NCBI GenBank assembly: GCA_018335615.1
Contig: JAGXRS010000118.1
Coordinates: forward strand, 1-10,781
From: Hydrogenophaga sp.
GTDB lineage: Bacteria > Pseudomonadota > Gammaproteobacteria > Burkholderiales > Burkholderiaceae_C
DNA: 10,781 nucleotides
Direction: 5' to 3'
Made by a program: the position numbers and the translations under genes
The notes under the pieces: model-generated
Seen by the model: the letters and a program-made list of their open reading frames with translations, nothing else
Database searches by the model: none
What the model was told of the DNA's origin: nothing
Part shown: one piece after another, positions 6,281-10,781 of the stretch
Layout of the letters: each line of letters opens with the position of its first letter
Position numbering within the stretch: the stretch's first letter is position 1

Positions 6281-6736
6281 TTACTGGGGCATCACCACGG
6301 TGTCGATGACGTGGATCACGCCGTTGTCCGCGGCGATGTCGGTCGCGGTGACCTTGGCCTGGTCCACCGTGACGCCGCCGGTGGTGCCCACGGTCAGCGA
6401 CGAGCCCTGCACCGTCTTCACCATGCCGGCGGTCACGTCCTTGGCCATCACCTTGCCGGGCACGACGTGGTAGGTGAGCACGGCGGTGAGCTTGGCCTTG
6501 TCCTTGAGCAGCGCGTCCAGATCCGCCTTGGGCACCTTGGCAAACGCTTCGTCGGTCGGGGCAAAAACGGTGAACGGACCGGGCCCCTTGAGCGTGTCCA
6601 CCAGACCCGCGGCCTGGATGGCGGTGACCAGCGTCTTGAACGAACCCGCGGCGATGGCGGTGTCGACGATGTCCTTCGCGTGAGCGGAGGAGAGCGCGCC
6701 GAAAGCGATCAGGGAAGCGATGAGGGTTTTCTTCAT
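6281..6736 (-). CDS. Secreted single-domain fasciclin (FAS1) protein
   Basis: A small exported protein made of one FAS1 domain, a fold linked to adhesion or binding in the envelope or matrix; no enzymatic role is known. The protein has 151 residues. The signal peptide is at 1-20 (MKK, hydrophobic core, SSAHA|KD). The FAS1 H1 motif is FTVFAPTDEAF (55-65), a YH pair is at 89-90 (LTYHVVPGKV), and the H2 motif is NGVIHVIDTVVMP (138-150). All the usual landmarks are present and the length is normal for bacterial single-FAS1 proteins. GGAG six to eight bases before the ATG (minus strand) supports the start. It is divergent from a TetR regulator with an operator-rich gap between them, so TetR repression is the natural model. 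Function beyond the fold is unknown. Confidence 0.9.
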   Translation of the reverse strand: MKKTLIASLIAFGALSSAHAKDIVDTAIAAGSFKTLVTAIQAAGLVDTLKGPGPFTVFAPTDEAFAKVPKADLDALLKDKAKLTAVLTYHVVPGKVMAKDVTAGMVKTVQGSSLTVGTTGGVTVDQAKVTATDIAADNGVIHVIDTVVMPQ

Positions 6737-6818
6737 GGGGTACTCCAGTCAAGGGGTTGAACAACAGCGCTGGCCGGGGCGGGATGGCGCCGGCGGTGCT
6801 CTGCTGCATCGAATGCTA

Positions 6819-6869
6819 GTCGATAAGGTATATATATAGACTGATTAGTCTGTAACAGTACTTATCAGT
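6819..6869. promoter_or_regulatory. Multi-half-site operator region between the fasciclin and TetR genes
   Basis: ACTGATTAG (6840-6848) and CTTATCAGT (6861-6869) form an inverted repeat matching at 8 of 9 positions with a 12-base spacer. A third copy of the GATAAG core lies at 6822-6827, exactly 21 bases (two helical turns) from the second. AGACT-GATT-AGTCT (6838-6851) and CTGT-A-ACAG (6850-6858) are further overlapping palindromes. The AT-rich stretch GTATATATATAG at 6828-6839 stands out from the GC-rich surroundings. This fits an operator for the adjacent TetR protein. Confidence 0.55.
6829..6856 (-). promoter_or_regulatory. Candidate promoter of the fasciclin gene
   Basis: On the minus strand GTTACA (complement of 6851-6856, 4/6 to TTGACA), a 16-base spacer and TATATA (complement of 6829-6834, 4/6 to TATAAT) form a plausible sigma70 promoter lying wholly inside the TetR operator region. 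The leader would be about 86 bases. The TATATATA run allows other registers. Confidence 0.35.
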
Positions 6870-6881
6870 GGGGTTATGGAA

Positions 6882-6902
6882 CTGCCCGTCGAAATCGGGC
6901 AG
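6882..6902. other. Perfect 7-bp stem-loop in the TetR gene leader
   Basis: CTGCCCG (6882-6888) and CGGGCAG (6896-6902) pair perfectly across a 7-base loop, between the operator region and the TetR Shine-Dalgarno. It could be an RNA structure affecting translation or a separate binding site. Its presence supports this stretch being untranslated, i.e. a TetR start at 6930 rather than at the ATG at 6876. Confidence 0.35.
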
Positions 6903-6929
6903 AATCCGAGTCCTACCCAAAGGTTCACC

Positions 6930-7577
6930 ATGGTCACCGCCGTTCAGAAATCCGCTCCGTCCACCCCCAAGCTCAGTTTTCGCGAGCAGATGCACATTGC
7001 GCGCGAGGACGCCATCGTCTCCGCCGTGAACCGGCTGCTGGCCGAAAAAGGGTTCGAGGCGATGACCGTGGACGAGGTGGCCGCCGAGGTGGGCATCGCC
7101 AAGGCCAGCCTGTACAAGCACTTCCCCAGCAAGGAAGACCTGGCGGCGGCGGCCATGGTGCGGGTGATGGACCGCGCCCGCGCCTTCCTGGACAGCCTGC
7201 AGGCCCGGGACGGGCAGACAACGGCGATCGACCAGCTGCGGGCCGTGGCGCGCTGGACCATGGAGGTGCAGCTGGCGGGTGAAATGCCGTCACTGCCCAG
7301 TGAGAACTCCACGCTGCGCGCCGCGCTGACCACCAACAAGGCGTATGTGGACGGGCTGATGGACGTCAGCGACCGCCTGGGTGCCTGGATCACCGCCGCC
7401 CAGGCCAATGGCAGCCTCAACCCCGCGCTGCCCCCCATCGCGGTGCTCTACACGCTGTATGCGCGCGCCTGCGACCCGGTGCTGGGTTTCCTGAAGGGCG
7501 CCGGCCTGTACACGGACGACGAGATCATCGAGATGGTGCTCAGCACCTGTTTCGACGGCCTGAGGACGAGGTCGTAA
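6930..7577 (+). CDS. TetR/AcrR-family transcriptional regulator
   Basis: A ligand-responsive DNA-binding protein, usually a dimeric repressor. With the start at 6930 it has 215 residues. The N-terminal helix-turn-helix is at about 45-68: MTVDEVAAEVGIAKASLYKH followed by FPSKEDL, the standard TetR signature. The rest is an all-helical ligand domain with a TetR C-terminal pattern (TLRAALTTNKAYVDGL; PIAVLYTLYARACDPVLGFL) and no recognisable ligand specificity. ATG 6930 is preceded by AAAGG (6919-6923) at a 6-base spacing; the in-frame ATG 6876 is possible but would add 18 residues encoded by a hairpin. Divergent from the fasciclin gene, with a multi-copy dyad between them; regulation of both genes is inferred. 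Convergent with the universal stress gene. The stop is TAA at 7575-7577. Confidence 0.9.
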   Translation: MVTAVQKSAPSTPKLSFREQMHIAREDAIVSAVNRLLAEKGFEAMTVDEVAAEVGIAKASLYKHFPSKEDLAAAAMVRVMDRARAFLDSLQARDGQTTAIDQLRAVARWTMEVQLAGEMPSLPSENSTLRAALTTNKAYVDGLMDVSDRLGAWITAAQANGSLNPALPPIAVLYTLYARACDPVLGFLKGAGLYTDDEIIEMVLSTCFDGLRTRS

Positions 7578-7634
7578 CCCCCCGCGCCGCCTGCGGCGTC
7601 ACCCCCCAGGGGGCGGCACTGGCGGCGCGGGGGG
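7578..7634. terminator. Long GC inverted repeat, likely bidirectional terminator or intergenic repeat element
   Basis: A 14-base C/G arm at 7578-7591 is the perfect reverse complement of 7621-7634. The 29 bases between include a smaller CCCC-CAG-GGG hairpin (about 7602-7613), so the element can form a cruciform-like structure. It starts on the base after the TetR stop and ends just before the universal stress gene stop, filling the gap between two convergent genes. There is no T-run. From memory, similar C-rich/CACCCCCCAGGGGG elements recur between convergent genes in Comamonadaceae; I could not check this. Confidence 0.55.
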
Positions 7635-7641
7635 AACCCGT

Positions 7642-8064
7642 TCACCTCACCAGCAGCACCGGCACCTTGCAGTGCGCGAGCACCTGCGTGGTGACCGAAC
7701 CCATCACCAGCGCGCCCAGGGCGCCGTGGCCGTGCGAGCCCATCAGCAACAGGTCGAATTTCCCGGCTTCGGCGGCCTTGGCGATCAGCTCGCCGGGTGA
7801 GCCCACCTTGTGCACCACCTGCGGCTCGATGCCGTGGCGTGCCAGGAACTTCAGCACCGGTGCCGTGACTTTTTCGGCTTCTTCGGCGTAATAGCCCTTG
7901 GCGATCTCGGCTCCCACGGCCGCGCGGGCACGGGGCGGCAGCGGCACCTGCACCGTGAAGACCGTGTAGTCGTTGCCCGACCCGAACACCTCGTCGTGCG
8001 TGGTGAGGTAGGCCAGCATTTTCTTGGTGTAGGCACTGCCGTCCACCGCGAGCAGGATCTTCAT
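7642..8064 (-). CDS. Universal stress protein, UspA family
   Basis: A small cytoplasmic nucleotide-binding stress protein. The protein has 140 residues, a single Usp domain. MKILLAVDGS at the N-terminus carries the conserved Asp (D8). The ATP-binding motif G-2x-G-9x-G-S is intact: GSHG (109-112), nine residues, then GS (122-123), so it belongs to the ATP-binding UspFG/MJ0577-like branch rather than the non-binding UspA branch. VPVLLVR closes the domain in the usual way. GGAGA just upstream of the ATG on the minus strand supports the start. It lies 90 bases downstream of the phosphoesterase gene on the same strand but appears to have its own promoter with a CRP/FNR-type dyad, so induction under low oxygen or energy stress is likely. 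Family certain; the specific role is unknown. Confidence 0.93.
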   Translation of the reverse strand: MKILLAVDGSAYTKKMLAYLTTHDEVFGSGNDYTVFTVQVPLPPRARAAVGAEIAKGYYAEEAEKVTAPVLKFLARHGIEPQVVHKVGSPGELIAKAAEAGKFDLLLMGSHGHGALGALVMGSVTTQVLAHCKVPVLLVR

Positions 8065-8093
8065 GGTGTCTCCTTCGTCTTGGATGAGTCGCG

Positions 8094-8136
8094 AGTGTAG
8101 AACGCAAGGCCGGCGCAGCCTTGCGCTGGCGCAAGG
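8094..8136 (-). promoter_or_regulatory. Universal stress gene promoter with CRP/FNR-type dyad
   Basis: On the minus strand the -10 candidate is TACACT (complement of 8094-8099, 4/6), giving transcription start at about 8086-8087. CCTTGCG-CTGG-CGCAAGG (8119-8136) is a perfect 18-base dyad with the 5-4-5 layout of FNR-family sites (TTGAT-N4-ATCAA); its core is TTGCG-N4-CGCAA at 8121-8134. Its centre (8127.5) falls at about -40.5 to -41.5, the class II activator position. There is no -35 hexamer, as expected for such promoters. Confidence 0.5.
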
Positions 8137-8154
8137 AGCGGGCGCCCCCTGTGC

Positions 8155-9048
8155 TCAGGCAACCCGGATGACCTGCTGCGGCTGGAATGTGAGCTGCTCG
8201 TTTTTCTGCGCATAGCCCAGCGGGTTGGCGACGATGCGGCAGCGGCCCACCTGCTGGTCCTGGGGGCAGTGCAGGTGGCCGTGCAGCCACAGGTCGGCCA
8301 GCGGCAGCAGCTCGTCCAGCCCGTTGCAGAAGCCGGCGGTGCCGGGGCTCAGGCCGTAGCGCGGGTCGGTGCTGTGCAGCGTGGGTGCGAAGTGGGTGAT
8401 CACCACGGTGGTGCCCTCAAAGGGCTCGGCCAGCGCCCGGCGCAGCCAGTGCTGGCAGTCCAGGCCCAGCGCGCGCATGGCCTCGGCGTCGAACGGGCGG
8501 CCATGGCGCTGCGTGTCCATCTTGCCCAGGTAGAAGTTGGCCGCCCGGAATGCCTTTTCCCGCTGGCGCAGGCGATGGGTCAGCGGGTCGGTCGGGCGGG
8601 GTGTGGGGATGGACGTGCGGGGCCCGGGAGGTCGCGGATTCGCGCGTGGCGGGGCGGGGGGCAGATCGCCCAGCGTATCGAAATCGGTCCAGAGGGTGGT
8701 GCCGATGAAGCGCACCCCGTCGATCACCCGGCTTTCCCGCTCCAGCCAGGTGAGGCCGAGCCGCTCGCAGGTCTGGCGCAGATCGGCATGCGCCTCGTCC
8801 ACGTCCAGGCCGTCGTACTCGTGGTTGCCCGGCACGAAGACCACCGGCGTGGGCCAGCTGCCCCCGGCCGACACGGGCGAAAAACGCCGCAGGCCCCAGT
8901 CGGGCTCGTCCATCACGCTGCCGTCGCGCCGGGTCTGGTACGAACCGATGTCACCAGCCAGCACCAGCAGGTCGGCGCCTTCGGCGGGGGTGGCCTGGAA
9001 GCCCGGGTTGGCTTCCAGGTGCAGGTCGCTCAGCAGCTGGATGTTCAT
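8155..9048 (-). CDS. Calcineurin-like metallophosphoesterase
   Basis: A cytoplasmic two-metal phosphoesterase; the substrate is unknown (the family hydrolyses nucleotides, cyclic nucleotides, phosphoproteins or phospholipid heads). The protein has 297 residues with no signal peptide. All five metal/catalytic motifs are present: SDLH (D8, H10), GDIG (32-35), GNHE (74-77), ITHFAP (H219) and GHLH (257-260). Between strands, about residues 130-156 (8581-8661) form a Pro/Arg-rich insertion containing PPAPPRANPRPPGPR, which probably forms a disordered loop. The start ATG overlaps the stop of the upstream LysR gene as ATGA (9045-9048), implying translational coupling; no strong Shine-Dalgarno is visible. 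The stop is at 8155-8157. The universal stress gene follows on the same strand. The fold is certain; the pathway is not recognised. Confidence 0.9.
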   Translation of the reverse strand: MNIQLLSDLHLEANPGFQATPAEGADLLVLAGDIGSYQTRRDGSVMDEPDWGLRRFSPVSAGGSWPTPVVFVPGNHEYDGLDVDEAHADLRQTCERLGLTWLERESRVIDGVRFIGTTLWTDFDTLGDLPPAPPRANPRPPGPRTSIPTPRPTDPLTHRLRQREKAFRAANFYLGKMDTQRHGRPFDAEAMRALGLDCQHWLRRALAEPFEGTTVVITHFAPTLHSTDPRYGLSPGTAGFCNGLDELLPLADLWLHGHLHCPQDQQVGRCRIVANPLGYAQKNEQLTFQPQQVIRVA

Positions 9049-10064
9049 GGCGGCATTCTCGGGGAGACTGGCGATGGCGATGGCGATGGCGATGGCGCAG
9101 CCCGGGTGTCGTCGCGAAACCCACTCGCCGAGGCGCGTTCCACCGCACCGCGCAGCCAGCGGTGGGCGCTGCTGTGCGAAGCCTGCCGGTGCCACAGCGC
9201 GTCCACGTGCACGGCGGGCACGGGCAGGGGCAGATCGGCCAGGGCCAGTTCGTGTTCGCGGCCGGTGGCCTCCACGAAGTGCCGAGGCAGCACGGTGAGC
9301 AGGTCCGTGGTGGCGACCACGCGGCCGGCGGTGAAGAACTGGTTGACGGTCAGCACCACGCGCCGCTGGCGCGACAGGCCGGCCAGTGCCTCGTCCACAA
9401 AACCGAAGGGTCGTCCGGAAAAGCTCACCAGCAGGTGGCGGGCGTCGCAATAGGCGTCCAGGCTGATGGGCCGTCCCGCCAGCGGGTGGCCGCGGCGCAT
9501 CACCACCACGTATTCACCGTCGTAGAGCCGCTGGTAGAGGAAGCGCGGCGAGGTTTCCTGCAGGTGCAGCGCACCCAGCTCGGCCAGCACGCCCGGAAAG
9601 TGTCCGATGGCCAGGTCCGCCGAGCCGGATTCCAGCAACTCGCGTGGGTCGCGGGTGGTCAGGGGCAGCACACGCAGGTTCACGCCCGGTGCCTCGCTCT
9701 CCAAAATGTCCATCAGACTCGGCACGATCTTGGCCGCGGTGGCATCGGCCATGGTCAGCACAAACGCGGTCTGCGCGGTGGTGGGGTCAAACACCCCCGG
9801 CGCCAGGGAATCGCGCAGCTGCTGCAGCGCATCGCGCACGGTGGGCCAGAGCAGCTGGGCCACCGGCGTGGGCTCGATGCCGTAGCCGGAACGCCGCACC
9901 AGCTCGTCGCCCAGGGTTTCGCGCAGCCGCTTGAGTGCGTTGCTCACGGCTGGCTGCGTCATGGCCAGGTTGTGGGCCGCCCGCGTGAGGTTGCGCTCGG
10001 CCATCACCTCGTCGAACACGCGCAGCAGGTTCAGGTCCAGGGTGCGGAAGTTGCGCTCATTCAT
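9045..10064 (-). CDS. LysR-family transcriptional regulator (NodD/NahR-like group)
   Basis: A DNA-binding regulator with an N-terminal winged helix-turn-helix (about 24-47: NLTRAAHNLAMTQPAVSNAL), introduced by LDLNLLRVFDEVMAERN, the pattern of the NodD/NahR/PbtR-type subgroup. The periplasmic-binding-like effector domain runs from about residue 98 to 305 (FVLTMADATAAKIVPSL; GSADLAIGHFPG; GEYVVVMRRGHPLAG). The length is 339 residues; the last 30 or so after AVERASA are a non-conserved tail with alternating Pro/Ser (324-332) encoded by a hexanucleotide repeat. The ATG at 10064 lacks a Shine-Dalgarno and is followed upstream by an AT-rich dyad. The stop overlaps the phosphoesterase start by 4 bases, so the two form an operon. 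It is divergent from a small membrane-protein gene. Targets and effector are unknown. Confidence 0.9.
   Translation of the reverse strand: MNERNFRTLDLNLLRVFDEVMAERNLTRAAHNLAMTQPAVSNALKRLRETLGDELVRRSGYGIEPTPVAQLLWPTVRDALQQLRDSLAPGVFDPTTAQTAFVLTMADATAAKIVPSLMDILESEAPGVNLRVLPLTTRDPRELLESGSADLAIGHFPGVLAELGALHLQETSPRFLYQRLYDGEYVVVMRRGHPLAGRPISLDAYCDARHLLVSFSGRPFGFVDEALAGLSRQRRVVLTVNQFFTAGRVVATTDLLTVLPRHFVEATGREHELALADLPLPVPAVHVDALWHRQASHSSAHRWLRGAVERASASGFRDDTRAAPSPSPSPSPVSPRMPP
9070..9093 (+). repeat. Hexanucleotide tandem repeat (GGCGAT)x4 inside the LysR gene tail
   Basis: Four perfect copies of GGCGAT (plus a partial fifth) encode the Ser-Pro alternation near the LysR C-terminus on the minus strand. 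The unit is a multiple of three, so copy-number changes would lengthen or shorten the tail by Ser-Pro pairs without shifting frame or disturbing the overlap with the phosphoesterase start 22 bases away. Confidence 0.85.
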
Positions 10065-10068
10065 ATGT

Positions 10069-10092
10069 TTTGTGAATGTAATGCATCACAAA
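10069..10092. promoter_or_regulatory. 7-bp dyad upstream of the second LysR gene
   Basis: TTTGTGA (10069-10075) and TCACAAA (10086-10092) are perfect inverted repeats with a 10-base spacer, five bases upstream of the LysR start codon and in an AT-rich patch. T10073 and A10085 also satisfy T-N11-A. The position suggests autorepression of the LysR gene. The TGTGA/TCACA halves resemble CRP sites, but the spacing (10, not 6) is wrong for CRP. Confidence 0.5.
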
Positions 10093-10103
10093 TCTAAAGT
10101 GGC

Positions 10104-10128
10104 GTAAACACCGGGTTTACCCTAGTAT
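10104..10128 (+). promoter_or_regulatory. Palindrome plus candidate -10 element upstream of the membrane-protein gene
   Basis: GTAAAC (10104-10109) and GTTTAC (10115-10120) form a perfect dyad around ACCGG. TAGTAT (10123-10128, 4/6 to TATAAT) follows directly and would start transcription near 10135, leaving a leader of about 35 bases. No good -35 is visible; the dyad occupies that place, so it is likely an activator or repressor site. Confidence 0.4.
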
Positions 10129-10169
10129 CACCCCATTCCAGATTTTTCTTCCTGTTTCAGGAGCCCGCC

Positions 10170-10754
10170 ATGAGTACCCTTGCTTCCGTTCCCGCCTCTG
10201 CCCCCATGGGTGTGAGTGCTTCCACCGCCGCTCCGAAGGCTGGCCTGTACCGCGCCCCCCGCAGCTTCGACGGCGCCCGTGGTCTGGCCGGCATGCTGCT
10301 GGCCGCCGCGGTGGCCACGCTGGTGGTGGTGGCCGACCGTGTCATCAGCACCTGGGCCGACGACCACCTGCTGCTGGCCTGGGTGGCCCTGTGGGTCGTG
10401 ATCTTCGCCGGCCTGGCCCTGTTCGGTGCTGCCGCACGCAACTTGGCCCGTCGCACCATGCGCTCGCTGGACGGCTGGTCGCAGAGCCTGGCACAGGCCC
10501 GCGCCGAAGCCCGCCTGTGGGACATGGCCCGCAGCGATCCCCGCCTGATGGGCGAGCTGGTGCAGGCGCGTATGCGTGAATACGACGCCGTTCATGTGGT
10601 GGCCGAGGCGGCCCCGAACGACTTCAACGATGCGCTGGCACCGCTGGGCCTGGAGACCGCCATCACCCCCGTGCCACAGGGCAGTGCCTGGGAGCGCTTC
10701 GCCACCCGCATGGTCGAGCAGCGCAGCCGCAACGCTTACCTGCACTACATCTGA
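10170..10754 (+). CDS. Small membrane protein with two helices and a cytoplasmic-type C-terminal domain, function unknown
   Basis: I do not recognise a named family, though the protein looks like a lineage-specific conserved hypothetical of Burkholderiales. It has 194 residues. Residues 1-35 are Ser/Ala/Pro-rich and polar. Two hydrophobic segments at about 38-57 (GLAGMLLAAAVATLVVVA) and 67-88 (LLLAWVALWVVIFAGLALFG) are joined by a short acidic loop (STWADDH). RNLARRTMR after the second segment predicts that both ends face the cytoplasm. The rest (about 100-194) is soluble and mostly helical (SQSLAQARAEARLWDMARSD), ending RSRNAYLHYI. AGGAG (10159-10163) six bases before the ATG supports the start. 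The stop is TGA at 10752-10754. It is divergent from the second LysR gene with two dyads between them, so that regulator may control it. Confidence 0.8.
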   Translation: MSTLASVPASAPMGVSASTAAPKAGLYRAPRSFDGARGLAGMLLAAAVATLVVVADRVISTWADDHLLLAWVALWVVIFAGLALFGAAARNLARRTMRSLDGWSQSLAQARAEARLWDMARSDPRLMGELVQARMREYDAVHVVAEAAPNDFNDALAPLGLETAITPVPQGSAWERFATRMVEQRSRNAYLHYI

Positions 10755-10761
10755 TCGCAGT

Positions 10762-10776
10762 GCCGGCGCTGCCGGC
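10762..10776. terminator. Small GC hairpin after the membrane-protein gene
   Basis: GCCGGC (10762-10767) and GCCGGC (10771-10776) can pair across a GCT loop, seven bases after the stop codon. The window ends before any T-run could be seen, so terminator function is a guess. Confidence 0.3.
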
Positions 10777-10781
10777 CCGCC

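Noticed and set aside
4755..6809. 684-codon minus-strand open frame spanning dadA, the regulator and the fasciclin gene
   Set aside because: It crosses three well-supported genes in other frames and several promoters and terminators, and its product is compositionally biased with no recognisable domain.
6876..6929. Longer TetR start at ATG 6876
   Set aside because: It would make a perfect hairpin (6882-6902) coding and start only six bases after the operator dyad. ATG 6930 has AAAGG at proper spacing and gives the usual TetR N-terminus.
10069..10092. CRP site at the TGTGA...TCACA dyad
   Set aside because: CRP sites need a 6-base spacer between the halves; here it is 10, so a LysR-type or other site is more likely.

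Overview
The window is a stretch of ordinary, gene-dense bacterial chromosome. High GC, strong third-position G/C bias, TAAAAT-type -10 elements just upstream of genes, and proteins typical of Burkholderiales suggest a betaproteobacterium, most likely of the Comamonadaceae (Hydrogenophaga/Acidovorax-like). That placement is inferred from composition and protein character, not from a marker gene. I see no rRNA, tRNA, CRISPR array, transposase, integrase or phage gene.

Layout, left to right. (1) Positions 1-770: the 3' part of an acyl-CoA dehydrogenase (+). (2) 959-1873: an exported M14-type zinc peptidase (+), converging on (3) 1911-3566, a sodium:alanine/glycine (AGCS) symporter (-). (4) 3698-5059: a DadA-type D-amino-acid dehydrogenase (-) with a clear rho-independent terminator, divergent from (5) 5250-6230, an ArgP-type LysR regulator (+) that starts with TTG. 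(6) 6281-6736: a small secreted fasciclin (FAS1) protein (-), divergent from (7) 6930-7577, a TetR/AcrR regulator (+). (8) 7642-8064: a universal stress protein (-), preceded on the same strand by (9) 8155-9048, a calcineurin-like metallophosphoesterase, and (10) 9045-10064, a second LysR regulator overlapping the phosphoesterase by ATGA. (11) 10170-10754: a small two-helix membrane protein (+), divergent from the second LysR gene.

How the genes may work together. The AGCS carrier, DadA and ArgP-like regulator look like an amino-acid uptake and oxidation locus. The dadA/argP gap holds a readable promoter for dadA (TTCACG-17-CATACT) and a T-N11-A dyad centred near -68, the classic LysR activator position. 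The FAS1/TetR gap is AT-rich and holds at least three GATAAG-like half-sites, as expected if TetR controls both genes. The universal stress gene has an 18-base dyad of CRP/FNR shape centred near -41, which suggests oxygen or redox control. The second LysR gene and the phosphoesterase are translationally coupled, while the LysR/membrane-protein gap has two separate dyads.

Nothing here is an obvious new defence or mobile system. The most interesting material is the regulatory architecture of the three divergent gene pairs and the unassigned phosphoesterase and membrane protein. All promoter and operator calls come from reading motifs by eye and need experimental or comparative testing.
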